From positions 51,833 to 115,832 of the forward strand of contig NZ_JANUCT010000009.1 of NCBI RefSeq assembly GCF_024808875.1: 64,000 bases of DNA, in the 5' to 3' direction. The translations under genes were made by a program, and so were the position numbers. How positions within the stretch are numbered: the first letter of the stretch is position 1; each line of letters begins with the position of its first letter. Source of the stretch: Methylohalomonas lacus (GTDB lineage Bacteria; Pseudomonadota; Gammaproteobacteria; Methylohalomonadales; Methylohalomonadaceae). This document shows, one piece after another, positions 10,234 through 20,500 of the stretch. The notes beneath the pieces are model-generated. The model was given only the letters and a program-made list of their open reading frames with translations, had not been told where the DNA came from and made no database searches.

Positions 10234-12603
10234 TTATTCTCTCAATTCTGCGCCAAAGGCTTGATTCAGGGCGGTTATCACCCTGTCGACATGAGCATCG
10301 ACCTCGCTATCGGTAAGAGTGCTCGAAGATTTCTGAAAGGTCAAGCCTACCGCCAGACTTTTTTGCCCCGAATCAATACCTTCGCCTTGATATACATCAA
10401 ACAACTCTAGCTTATTTAGCACATCGGGTACATTATCGCCAATACAATCCAGCACCGCCTGCGCCGTAACTCCGGTCGGCACCAATAGCGCCAGATCACG
10501 ACGGACACTCGGATATCGCGATAGTTCACGGAACTTGGGCACAGTTTCGCGACCGATCGCATCCAGCCGGATCTCGAACAGCCACGCCGGCCGGTTCAGG
10601 TCGAGGCGTTTCTGATGCCCGGGATGCAACGCACCGAGCATTCCAACCATCTGATTTTCAATAAAAATCCCGGCACTCTGACCGGGGTGCAGGGCCGGGT
10701 GGCTGGCCGGGTGCAGTTGCCAGTCGTCACTGCCCAGGGCCAGCAACGCCTCGACGTCATTGCGCAGGTCGGCAAAATCCAGCGGCCGGCTCTCCAGGCC
10801 CCATTGGACCGGATAGCGGCCGCCGTAGGCCACACCGGCGATGACACTTTCCTGCTGGATTTCATTATCCTGAAGGAAGAACCTCAGACCCGTCTCGAAT
10901 AGTCGTATGCGCGCCTGCTGGCGCTTGCGATTGTAGCCCAGCGCCTGCAGGAGCCCCGGCCACAGGCTCAGGCGCATGTGACTCATGTCACTGGTAATCG
11001 GGTTGGCCAGCGCCAGGCCCGGCTCGCCGCACAGTGCCGTCTGCAGGTCGGCATCGCCGAAGCTGTAGGTGATGGCCTCCTGATAGCCACGCTGGACCAG
11101 CACCTCGCGCGGCCGGCTCAGGTTGGCCGGCTGTTCTGGTTCCCGCTTCATGACCTGCGGCAGGGGGTAATGCTGGGCCTCGATGCGATCATAGCCATGG
11201 ATGCGGATGACCTCCTCGATGAGGTCCGGTTCGATGGCAATATCGAACCGGTAACCCGGCGGCGTTACCGTCCAGCCCGTCGCCGTCGCGGCGACTGTCA
11301 TGCCGAGACGCTCCAGGATGCCCGCCACCGTCGCGTCCGGGATATCCAGCCCGAGCAACCGGCCGAGACGTTCGCGCCGTAACGTCACCGGGCCGGCCGT
11401 CGGCAGCTGTGATGGCTCAACCGACTCGTCGACCGGTCCCGGCTGGCCGCCGGCAATATCGATTAGCAGCCGGGTGGCACGCTCAATGGCGCGGCGCTGA
11501 CCCTGCGGGTCGACGCCGCGCTCGAAACGATAGCTGGCGTCGGTCTGCAGCCCCAGCCGCCGGCCGCGGCCGCTGATAACCGCCGGGCTGAACCAGGCGC
11601 ATTCCAGGTAGACATCCGCCGTCGTGTCCGCAACCGCTGAGTCGGCGCCGCCCATGACGCCGGCCAGGCCCAGCGCACGCTGCTCGTCGGCGATGACCAG
11701 GAAATCCTCATCCAGGGCCACACTCTGGCCATCGAGCAGAATCAGCGTCTCGGCGACCGCCGCGCGGCGCGGCGTAATGCGGCCATGCAATTCGGCAAGA
11801 TCGTAGGCATGCAGGGGCTGGCCGTATTCGAGCATGACGTACTGGGTGACATCGACGGCGACGCTGATCGGCCGGATACCGGCACGGCGCAGACGCTCCT
11901 GCAGCCACAGTGGCGAGGCCGCCTGCGGGTCGATACCGCGGACCACGCGGCCGAGGAAACGCGGGCAGTCGGCCGCGGCCGCCAGCGCCACCGGCACGAC
12001 GTCATCATGTACCGGCGTCACCGCAGCCGGCTCGGCGTTCTGCAGGGGCCGGTCGAACAAGGCGCTGATTTCACGCGCGACACCAAGCACGCTCGCGCAA
12101 TCGCCGCGGTTCGGCGTCAACTCGATCTCGATCACCGTATCGTCGAGCTGCAGCAACGCATCCAGCTGCGTGCCCGGTTGCGCGTCATCCGGCAGCACCC
12201 AGAGCCCATCGGCCTCGTCGGCCAGTCCCAGTTCCACCGCCGAGCACAGCATGCCCTGGGATGCGACACCACGCAGCTTCGAAGCCTTGATGGCCGTGCC
12301 GTCCGGCAGCTTGCCGCCGACCTGGATGAGCGGCGCTTTCATGCCCGCCGTCACGTTCCCGGCACCGCAGACGATCTGCAGCGACTCGCCGGTGCCGGCA
12401 TTGACCTGGCAAACCCGCAGCTTGTCGGCATCGGGATGCGGCGCGACGGCTTCAACCTCCGCAACAACCACGCCCGCAAAGCCCGGATGCACCGACTCGA
12501 CCGCCGCAACCTCAAGGCCGATCAGGCTCAGTTGCTCCGCCAGCGTATCAGCGCCGACCGGTACGTCGACGAATTCCCTTAACCAGTTGAGGCTAATCTT
12601 CAT
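10234..12603 (-). CDS. pheT: Phenylalanyl-tRNA synthetase beta subunit
   Basis: 789-aa subunit of the alpha2-beta2 phenylalanyl-tRNA synthetase. Domain order is as expected: N-terminal B1/EMAP-like tRNA-binding fold (about 40-150, with VVAEVEAVAPHPDADKLRVC), B3/B4 editing domain (about 210-385, including YVMLEYGQPLHAYD), B5 domain (about 400-470), a class II-like core with ALANPITSDMSHMRLSLWPG, and the C-terminal ferredoxin-like anticodon-binding domain (about 695-789, with ELSRYPSVRRDLALLV). Length matches E. coli PheT (795). pheS lies 128 bp upstream and ihfA 15 bp downstream on the same strand. Confidence 0.98.
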   Translation of the reverse strand: MKISLNWLREFVDVPVGADTLAEQLSLIGLEVAAVESVHPGFAGVVVAEVEAVAPHPDADKLRVCQVNAGTGESLQIVCGAGNVTAGMKAPLIQVGGKLPDGTAIKASKLRGVASQGMLCSAVELGLADEADGLWVLPDDAQPGTQLDALLQLDDTVIEIELTPNRGDCASVLGVAREISALFDRPLQNAEPAAVTPVHDDVVPVALAAAADCPRFLGRVVRGIDPQAASPLWLQERLRRAGIRPISVAVDVTQYVMLEYGQPLHAYDLAELHGRITPRRAAVAETLILLDGQSVALDEDFLVIADEQRALGLAGVMGGADSAVADTTADVYLECAWFSPAVISGRGRRLGLQTDASYRFERGVDPQGQRRAIERATRLLIDIAGGQPGPVDESVEPSQLPTAGPVTLRRERLGRLLGLDIPDATVAGILERLGMTVAATATGWTVTPPGYRFDIAIEPDLIEEVIRIHGYDRIEAQHYPLPQVMKREPEQPANLSRPREVLVQRGYQEAITYSFGDADLQTALCGEPGLALANPITSDMSHMRLSLWPGLLQALGYNRKRQQARIRLFETGLRFFLQDNEIQQESVIAGVAYGGRYPVQWGLESRPLDFADLRNDVEALLALGSDDWQLHPASHPALHPGQSAGIFIENQMVGMLGALHPGHQKRLDLNRPAWLFEIRLDAIGRETVPKFRELSRYPSVRRDLALLVPTGVTAQAVLDCIGDNVPDVLNKLELFDVYQGEGIDSGQKSLAVGLTFQKSSSTLTDSEVDAHVDRVITALNQAFGAELRE

Positions 12604-12731
12604 TGTTTCTCATACTTATCCAGTTATTAAACTGTTCATGCGATTTCTGCGAAGGTGAATAACGAATGGTGAATAGTGATTGGCCTCTGCCGCTACTCAT
12701 GTGTCATTTACCCATCATCGTTTACCACTCA

Positions 12732-13763
<1,032 letters not shown>

Positions 13764-13780
13764 TTACTTTATTATCCTGT

Positions 13781-13851
13781 CGTCGCGAGGCGCGAAGCAC
13801 CGCGGCGATCTCCTCGAGATTGCTTCGTCACTATCGTTCTACGCAATGACG
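13781..13851. repeat. Dispersed repeat family E, copy 1
   Basis: About 70 bp with GCGAGGCGCGAAGC at the left, GAGATTGCTTCGTC in the middle and CGCAATGACG at the right. It matches 27233-27301 in organisation and sequence. It lies in the leader between the rplT terminator and pheS. This type of GCGAGG...GATTGCTTCGTC repeat is common in intergenic DNA of many bacteria. Confidence 0.7.
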
Positions 13852-13882
13852 CTTTTAATGTCGCACTGCGACTAATTCAAAC

Positions 13883-13912
13883 AAAAAAGGGAAAGGCGCA
13901 AACCTTTCCCTT
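13883..13912 (-). terminator. Strong Rho-independent terminator between rplT and pheS
   Basis: On the minus strand a 10-bp stem (AAGGGAAAGG pairing with CCTTTCCCTT, 6-base loop) is followed by a run of T. It begins 27 bases after the rplT stop. It can end the thrS-infC-rpmI-rplT transcript; as pheS lies downstream in the same direction it could also act as an attenuator for pheST, although no leader peptide rich in Phe codons fits in the 27 bases before it. Confidence 0.85.
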
Positions 13913-13939
13913 CTGCTGAAGTACCCTGGCGTCAGTCGG

Positions 13940-14299
13940 TCAGCTGGCGAGAGAGGTCTTGGCCTGTTCAGCGAGCTGGCCAAACGCCTGCCGGTCATGC
14001 ACGGCGATATCCGCCAGCACCTTGCGATCGACGTCAATACCGGCTTTCTGCAAACCGTTCATGAAACGGCTGTAGCTCAAGCCGAACTCACGTGCGGCGG
14101 CATTGATACGCGTGATCCAGAGCGCGCGAAACTCGCGCTTCTTGGTACGGCGATCGCGGTAGGCATACTGGCCCGCCTTGGTAACCGCCTGGGTGGCAAC
14201 CCGATAAACGTTCTTGCGCCGGCCATAATAGCCCTTGGCCTGATCGATAATTTTCTTGTGCCTGGCGTGGGCATTAACGCCGCGTTTAACTCTTGGCAT
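13940..14299 (-). CDS. rplT: 50S ribosomal protein L20
   Basis: 119-aa ribosomal protein that binds 23S rRNA early in 50S assembly. The start [18 protein letters not shown], the [10 protein letters not shown] stretch and the central [17 protein letters not shown] segment are all diagnostic. Length is standard (118-120). It follows rpmI with a 135-bp gap that is longer than usual and contains G/C-rich repeat-like sequence near 14340-14405. In E. coli L20 represses the rpmI-rplT message; the matching operator was not identified here. A strong terminator follows the gene. Confidence 0.98.
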   Translation of the reverse strand: MPRVKRGVNAHARHKKIIDQAKGYYGRRKNVYRVATQAVTKAGQYAYRDRRTKKREFRALWITRINAAAREFGLSYSRFMNGLQKAGIDVDRKVLADIAVHDRQAFGQLAEQAKTSLAS

Positions 14300-14434
14300 G
14301 ATTCATTTCCTCGATTTTAGTAGTTACCTGCTCGTGTCCTGACGGACACGCCCCCGATTTTCGGTCCCTGTTCCCATAAAAGCGGGTAAGGGTGGGGGAT
14401 TTTTTTAATGTGGCGGCCAAAGGCCGCACCTTAA

Positions 14435-14632
14435 TCAAATATACGGCACCATCTTCTCGATGGACTTCACGTCCACCGGGTCGACCATCTGCAACGGCCG
14501 CAGGTGCTGCATGCGCTTGCCGGGCTTGTGGGTCGACATGTGCGAACGGAATGACTGCCGGTGCTTGAAGCCGCCGCCGCCCGTCCGCTTGAAGCGCTTG
14601 GCGGCGCTCTTTACGGTTTTCATCTTTGGCAT
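14435..14632 (-). CDS. rpmI: 50S ribosomal protein L35
   Basis: 65-aa ribosomal protein. The start at 14632 (MPKMKTVKSAAKRF) is that of all L35 proteins; the open frame to 14695 is only non-coding leader with repeat sequence in it. GGGGFKHRQSFRSHMSTHK and the final RLR-type basic tail region are typical. It lies between infC (122 bp upstream) and rplT (135 bp downstream) in the usual order. Confidence 0.97.
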   Translation of the reverse strand: MPKMKTVKSAAKRFKRTGGGGFKHRQSFRSHMSTHKPGKRMQHLRPLQMVDPVDVKSIEKMVPYI

Positions 14633-14669
14633 TTTGGGTACCTGTGTCAGTCTTAAAATCAATTTTTCT

Positions 14670-14744
14670 CCTCCCCCGTGAAAGGGGAGGATCAAGGTGG
14701 GGGTGTTTACTCCCTCACCCCAGCCTCTCCCGCAAGGGGAGAGG
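14670..14744. repeat. Pair of palindromic repeats in the infC-rpmI gap
   Basis: Two G/C-rich hairpins in tandem: CCTCCCC/GGGGAGG (14670-14690) and CCTCTCCC/GGGAGAGG (14724-14744), separated by GTGGGGG and CCCTCACCCC stretches. Neither is followed by a U-run in the direction of the operon, so they do not look like simple terminators; they resemble the CCCTCTCCC...GGGAGAGGG intergenic repeats found in many proteobacteria. Confidence 0.6.
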
Positions 14745-14754
14745 GTGTTTAAGG

Positions 14755-15273
14755 TTATTTCCTGGGCGCCAGCACCATCACCATCTGCCGGCCTTCCATT
14801 TTCGGGAACTGCTCAACGGCACTCAGTTCCGACAAATCCTCTTCAATACGCTTCAACATCTTCGTACCGAGTTCCTGGTGCGCCATCTCGCGTCCCCGGA
14901 ACCGCAATGTCACCTTCACCTTATCGCCCTGCTCCAGGAAACGAATGGCGTTACGCAACTTGACGTTGTAATCACCCTCGTCCGTGCCCGGCCGAAACTT
15001 CACTTCCTTGATCTGGATCTGCTTCTGCTTTTTCTTGGCCGCGTGCAGTTTCTTGTTTTCATCAAACAGAAACTTGCCGTAGTCCATCACCCGGCAGACC
15101 GGCGGTTTCGCCGTGGGTGCGATCTCGACCAGATCCAGTTCACTTTCCTCGGCGACCTTGAGCGCTTCCTGCGCCGACATAATGCCGACTTGTTCTCCAT
15201 CCGAACCAATGAGCCGCACCTCGGGTGCGTTGATGTCTTCATTGAGACGGGTTTTCTTATTGTCAATGGCGAT
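14755..15273 (-). CDS. infC: Translation initiation factor IF-3, non-AUG start
   Basis: Initiation factor that keeps 30S subunits free and rejects wrong start codons and tRNAs. N-terminal domain with [12 protein letters not shown], linker rich in Lys ([20 protein letters not shown]) and C-terminal domain ending [13 protein letters not shown] at 15219 would remove the conserved beginning of the N-terminal domain, so the real start is upstream. In frame lie ATC (15273) and ATT (15267); GGAGG at 15283-15287 is 9 bases from the ATC and 15 from the ATT. I take the ATC, giving 172 aa, close to E. coli IF-3 (180). IF-3 is known to repress its own message through a rare AUU-type start codon, and the same logic probably applies. 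The start overlaps the end of thrS by 11 bp. Confidence 0.92.
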   Translation of the reverse strand: MAIDNKKTRLNEDINAPEVRLIGSDGEQVGIMSAQEALKVAEESELDLVEIAPTAKPPVCRVMDYGKFLFDENKKLHAAKKKQKQIQIKEVKFRPGTDEGDYNVKLRNAIRFLEQGDKVKVTLRFRGREMAHQELGTKMLKRIEEDLSELSAVEQFPKMEGRQMVMVLAPRK

Positions 15274-17215
15274 AGGTTGTATCCTCCGGTTCCAAAATAG
15301 TACGGCCGCGGTACGCTATCTCGGCATTGAGGCGCGCCCGGAAGTCCTCCAGTGACATGGAGCCCAGGTCCTCGCCCGCCCGCGTACGCACGGCCACTGA
15401 CTGCATTTCGGCTTCCCGCGCCCCGACAACGAGGACATACGGGATTCGCTGCATTGCGTGTTCGCGGATTTTAAGCCCGATCGTTTCGTTTCTCAAGTCC
15501 GATTCCACCCTGAAGCCTAGTTTTTTCAGGGTGTTAGCGACTTCAGTGGCATAATCGGCCTGTTTTTCGGTCAGTGCCAGCACCGAAACCTGCACCGGCG
15601 CCAGCCAGACCGGCAGCGATCCGGCGAAATGTTCGATGACGATGCCGATAAAACGCTCGAACGAGCCGAAGATCGCCCGGTGCAGCATGACCGGCCGCGC
15701 CCGCTCGCCGGATTCGGCGACGTATTCCGCGTCGAGGCGCTCCGGCAGGACGAAATCGACCTGCAGGGTGCCGCACTGCCAGTCGCGGCCGATGGCGTCG
15801 GTCAGCACGAACTCCAGCTTCGGCCCGTAGAAGGCACCCTCGCCCGGGTTCAGGGTCACATCCAGGCCGGCGGCCTCGGCAGCGCCGCGCAGCGCGGTTT
15901 CGGCGCGATCCCAGACGGCGTCCTCGCCGGCGCGCACCTCGGGCCGGTCGGAGAATTTCACCCGCACGTCCTCGAAACCGAAGTCGCGATAGACTTCCAG
16001 CAGCAGCTCGCAGAATGCCTGCGTCTCGGCGGTGATCTGGTCCTCGGTACAGAATATATGGGCGTCGTCCTGGGTGAAGGCACGCACCCGCATCAGACCA
16101 TGCAGCGAACCCGACGGCTCGTAGCGGTGGCAAGAGCCGAACTCTGCCATGCGCAACGGCAGGTCACGGTAGCTCCTCAGGCCGTGGTTATAGATCTGCA
16201 CGTGACAGGGGCAGTTCATAGGCTTGATGGCAATGGCCAGGTCCTCGTCCAGGGCATGGGCGGTAAACATGTTCTGGCGGAACTTGTCCCAGTGACCCGA
16301 GGCCTCCCACAGGCTGCGATCGACCAGCTGCGGCGTACGCACTTCCTCGTAGCCGGCGGCATCCAGTTTGTCGCGCAGGTAGTTTTCGATGAGCCGATAG
16401 AGCGTCCAGCCCTTGGCGTGCCAAAAGACATTGCCGACCGCCTCTTCCTGGAAATGGAACAGGTCGAGCTTGCGGCCGAGCTTGCGGTGATCGCGCTTTT
16501 CCGCCTCTTCAATACGCTTGATATAGGCATTAAGCGATTTCTTGTCTGCCCAGGCCGTGCCGTAAATCCGCTGCAGCATCTCGTTGCTCGAGTCGCCGCG
16601 CCAGTAGGCGCCGGCCAGCTTGGTCAGCTTGAAATGCCGTAGATGACGGGTGTTTGGCACGTGCGGACCGCGGCACATGTCGGTGTATTCTTCGTGATAG
16701 TACAGCTTGATGATCTCGTCGTCCGGGATCTCGTCGACGATCTGCAGCTTGTAGGATTCACCCCGCTCGGCGAAAGTCTGACGGGCTTTTTCCTTCGATA
16801 CCACCTCGCGGACGACGTCGTAGTCCTTCTCGACCAGTTCGCGCATGCGTGCCTCGATCGCCTCGACGTCCTCGGGTGTGAACGGCCGCTTGTAGGCGAT
16901 ATCGTAGTAGAAGCCCTCCTCAATCACCGGACCGATGGCCATCTGCGCGTCCGGGTACAGCTGCTTGATGGCGTGGCCCATCAGGTGCGCGAACGAGTGG
17001 CGGATGATCTCCAGCCCTGCCTCGTCTTTCGCCGTGACGATGCGGACCCGGGCGTCGTGGTCGATGGTTTCACAGGCATCGACCAGCTGGTCGTCGATGT
17101 AACCGGCGATCGTCGCCTTCGCCAGGCCGGCACCTATATTCTCGGCGACCTGCATCACGGTTACGGGATCATCAAAGGATTTCTGACTGCCGTCAGGAAG
17201 AGTGACAACTGGCAT
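15263..17215 (-). CDS. thrS: Threonyl-tRNA synthetase
   Basis: 650-aa class II synthetase. N-terminal TGS domain (about 1-62, starting [14 protein letters not shown]), editing domain N2 (about 63-225) with the [16 protein letters not shown] and [14 protein letters not shown] motifs, catalytic core with [21 protein letters not shown] and the zinc ligands expected in it, and a C-terminal anticodon-binding domain (about 535-640). Length is close to E. coli ThrRS (642). It heads the thrS-infC-rpmI-rplT operon. In E. coli ThrRS represses its own mRNA by binding a leader that mimics tRNA-Thr; the 140-bp leader here contains inverted repeats (for example 17320-17349), but I could not identify such a mimic with confidence. 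Confidence 0.98.
   Translation of the reverse strand: MPVVTLPDGSQKSFDDPVTVMQVAENIGAGLAKATIAGYIDDQLVDACETIDHDARVRIVTAKDEAGLEIIRHSFAHLMGHAIKQLYPDAQMAIGPVIEEGFYYDIAYKRPFTPEDVEAIEARMRELVEKDYDVVREVVSKEKARQTFAERGESYKLQIVDEIPDDEIIKLYYHEEYTDMCRGPHVPNTRHLRHFKLTKLAGAYWRGDSSNEMLQRIYGTAWADKKSLNAYIKRIEEAEKRDHRKLGRKLDLFHFQEEAVGNVFWHAKGWTLYRLIENYLRDKLDAAGYEEVRTPQLVDRSLWEASGHWDKFRQNMFTAHALDEDLAIAIKPMNCPCHVQIYNHGLRSYRDLPLRMAEFGSCHRYEPSGSLHGLMRVRAFTQDDAHIFCTEDQITAETQAFCELLLEVYRDFGFEDVRVKFSDRPEVRAGEDAVWDRAETALRGAAEAAGLDVTLNPGEGAFYGPKLEFVLTDAIGRDWQCGTLQVDFVLPERLDAEYVAESGERARPVMLHRAIFGSFERFIGIVIEHFAGSLPVWLAPVQVSVLALTEKQADYATEVANTLKKLGFRVESDLRNETIGLKIREHAMQRIPYVLVVGAREAEMQSVAVRTRAGEDLGSMSLEDFRARLNAEIAYRGRTILEPEDTTYRH
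15283..15287 (-). promoter_or_regulatory. Ribosome binding site that decides the infC start
   Basis: GGAGG on the minus strand inside the last codons of thrS. Its 9-base distance to an in-frame ATC (15273) and lack of any nearby ATG or GTG in frame argue for initiation at a rare codon. Confidence 0.7.
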
Positions 17216-17319
17216 GACTGCTCCGCTCAGTGGTGGCCCCTACAATGGGTCACGTGTGGATTTACATTATTCACCCGCACAGGAGGTGCGGCGCAGCGCT
17301 GAAGCGCTACGGAGAATTC

Positions 17320-17349
17320 GCGCCAAAATACATGGATATATTTTGGCGC
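17320..17349. other. Perfect hairpin between tRNA-Val and thrS
   Basis: An 11-bp perfect inverted repeat, GCGCCAAAATA/TATTTTGGCGC, with an 8-base loop. It lies 8 bases after the 3' end of tRNA-Val on the minus strand. No U-run follows in that direction. It may end or process the tRNA transcript or belong to the thrS leader. Confidence 0.5.
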
Positions 17350-17357
17350 ATATAAAA

Positions 17358-17434
<77 letters not shown>

Positions 17435-17593
17435 ATGGTCTAATTCTTTGCTCGCCTTTTCCGGCGACACTTAGGCGCTGCCGCGGCCGGGTATTTCAGG
17501 CTACGACGCGCCTCTTTTCGAGGCCGAGCATTATACTCACGCCCTCGGGCAGGTCAAAGCAGAATTTACCGTCTAACGACTGCGGCCAGCCGG

Positions 17594-20500
17594 TCAGTAG
17601 CCCTTGCCTGCAGCATCGGTCGCCGGCGCCAGCCACAGGCGGCTGAATTCGCCGGCCGGCACCGGGGCGCCAAAATAATAGCCCTGTGCATGATCGCAAC
17701 CCAGCTTGGCCAGCGCCAGGCGCTGCTCGGCGGTCTCGACGCCCTCAGCCAAGGTCTTCATATCCAGGCTGCTCGCCATGGCGATAATTGTTGTCACGAT
17801 GGCCCGGTCATTACTGCTGTTCAACATATCGCGCACGAACGAGATATCGATCTTGAGAATATCGGCGGCAAACTGCTTCAGATAGGCCAGCGAGGAGTAG
17901 CCAGTACCGAAATCATCGATAGCAAGAATAAAACCCATCTCTTTCAGCGACCGGGTGATCCGTATCGCCTGCTCAGGGTCGATCATGATGCCGGTTTCGG
18001 TGAGCTCGAGTTCGAACTGCGACGGCTGCAGGCCGGCCGCCTGGATAATGCGCTCAGTATCAACAATAAAATCGGGATCGCCAATCTGCTGGGCGGCAAT
18101 ATTGATAGCCAGGCGCCCCGGCAAAACCAGGCCCTGGGCATGCCAGTCCACCAGTTGTCGGCAGGCCTGCGTCAGCACCCATTGACCGACCTCGTTCATC
18201 ATGCCGCGCTCCTCGGCCAGCGGAATGAACTGGTCCGGACTGATCCAGCCAAGCGTTTCATCCTGCCAGCGCAGCAGCGCCTCCATACCGATCACCGTAT
18301 CGCCAAGCAGGTCGACCTGCGGCTGGTAATACAGCTCCAGGTCGCCGTTGTCGAGCGCTTTGCTAAAGCGGCGCGCCAGATCCAGGCGCTGGCCCAGTTC
18401 CTCGCTCATCTCCGAACGATAGAAACAGTGATCACTGCCACTGTGCTTGGCGCGGTACATGGCAATATCAGTCTGCTTGAGCAATTCTTCCGGCGTCGAG
18501 GCATCCTGCGGATAAAAGGCAATACCGATGCTGACGCTGAGTCCGAACGTTTCCCCGGCCACCCGCAGCGGCGCACGCACCGTTCTCTGCAGGCGCTCGG
18601 CAATCAGTGCGGCCCTGTTATGATCGACGTCGACAGCAATGACGATGAATTCATCGCCACCAAGCCGTGCCAGCGTTTCGCCCTCACGCAGGTTGTCCTG
18701 CAGGCGACGGCCGACCTCGATCAACACCAGATCACCGATGTCGTGACCCTGGGTATCGTTGATTTCCTTGAACCGGGAGAGATCGAGAAACATGACCGCC
18801 ACAGTCTGTCCCTGGCGTTGTGCGGCTGCCAGCGTCTGCTTCAGCCGATCCATGAACAACGATCGGTTCGGCAATCCGGTAAGCGCATCATAAAAGGCCA
18901 GCTGATTGATGTGCGCTTCGTCGCGCTTACGCTGGGTGATATCCGTGCCTATGTGCAGAATGGCCGATAATCCATCACCGCTCTCGCTCGACAGGGTCCA
19001 ACGCGACTCGATGATCAACTTCTCGCCGGCCTTGTTCGTCTTCTCGAGTTCTCCTTTCCAGTAGCCATCGCGATCCAGTTCGCGCTTGGCCTGGTCATAC
19101 AGGGCCGGATTGATTTGCAACAATTCATCATAAGCGCAGCCGATCGCTTCTTCCGCGCGCCAGCCATAGGTCTGTTCGGCGCCTTTGTTCCAGGAAATGA
19201 TGCGATCATCAAGATCGGTCATCACGATCGTATCGCGGGTATTCTCCAGTAGTACCGCCTGGCTGATGATCTGCGCATAATTCTTCTCACGCTCAAGTTC
19301 GGCGGCGGCACTGACCGCAAAGATGCGCAATGCGGAAATCACGAAACCGGATGCATCAAGTGGCTCGCTGTAGAGGAGAAACAGGATACCCAACGGATTG
19401 CCGGCACTGTCGTCCAGGCGCCGGCCCACGTGTGCCTGCGCCTGATAACGCTCGATCAATGCCACCTGTGGATAGCGTTCGGCGAGTCCCTGATCAATCA
19501 CGCACTCGCCCTGCTCGTGATAGTTCTCACACGGGGTTCCGGTTGTTGTGTGCTCGAAATTATCGAGGAATTCACCATCGGCGAAGGCGGCGATGATCAT
19601 GGCCCGCTCCATGTCCCGTCCCTCGAAACGGGCGATAAAGCCGGCACGTGCCCCGAGCGCATCGACCATGTTGCCGACCAGCTGTTTAAAATACGTCTGG
19701 CTGCCATGCGCCGATACCGCCATCGCGGTTTTGCTGATCGCTGCCAGTATGCGTTGTTGGTTGAAGCGATCGCGCAGACTGCCAATACCGAAAGCCAGGT
19801 TGGCCGCCAGCTCCCGCAGTAACTCACGTTCCTCGGCGGTTATCGCCACAGCCTGGGAATGGTTGAGTACCAGCACACCGAACGTCCGGGTTTCGTCCTT
19901 CAGCGGCAACACGAGCACGGACTGGACGTTGTAGGTTTGCGCCAATTCGCGCCAGGGCTCGTACGCGGGTTCATTGCTGATATCGGGATAGAACGCCGGC
20001 TCGCCCGTACGCAGGCACTGACCCACGCCGCCACGGCCGATATCAACCTCGGCCGACCAGCTCAGCCGAATATTCGTCAGGAAACCATTCGTCTCACCAG
20101 CACTGGCCTGAATGGCGACACTCTTTTCGGCATCATCCTGGGCATAGCCCACCCAGGCAATTGCGTAGCCGCCGATGTCCACCGCCAGCTGACAGATAGC
20201 CTGCAACAACTGCTGCTCATCAACCGCATCGATGATCGCAGCGTTGCAGCGGCTTATCAGAGTCAGCGCCCGGTTAGCAGCAACAAGCCGACGCTCATGG
20301 TCCTTGCGTTCGCTCAGGTCGGTAATACCCCCGACCATGCGCACCGGCCGATTCTGGTTGTCACGGATGACATAACCGCGGTCCGAGACATAGGCAAAGC
20401 TGCCGTCCAGACGCTGGAAACGGTATTCGGCCTGCCAGAAGTCGCTGGCGCCTTGTACGACCTCATGGAAGGAACCAAGCACGCGTTTCCGGTCTTCCGG

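Noticed and set aside
11785..12658. Two overlapping plus-strand frames opposite pheT
   Set aside because: Both are antisense to pheT and show biased low-complexity composition.
15629..16642. 337-codon plus-strand frame opposite thrS
   Set aside because: Antisense shadow of a complete housekeeping gene.
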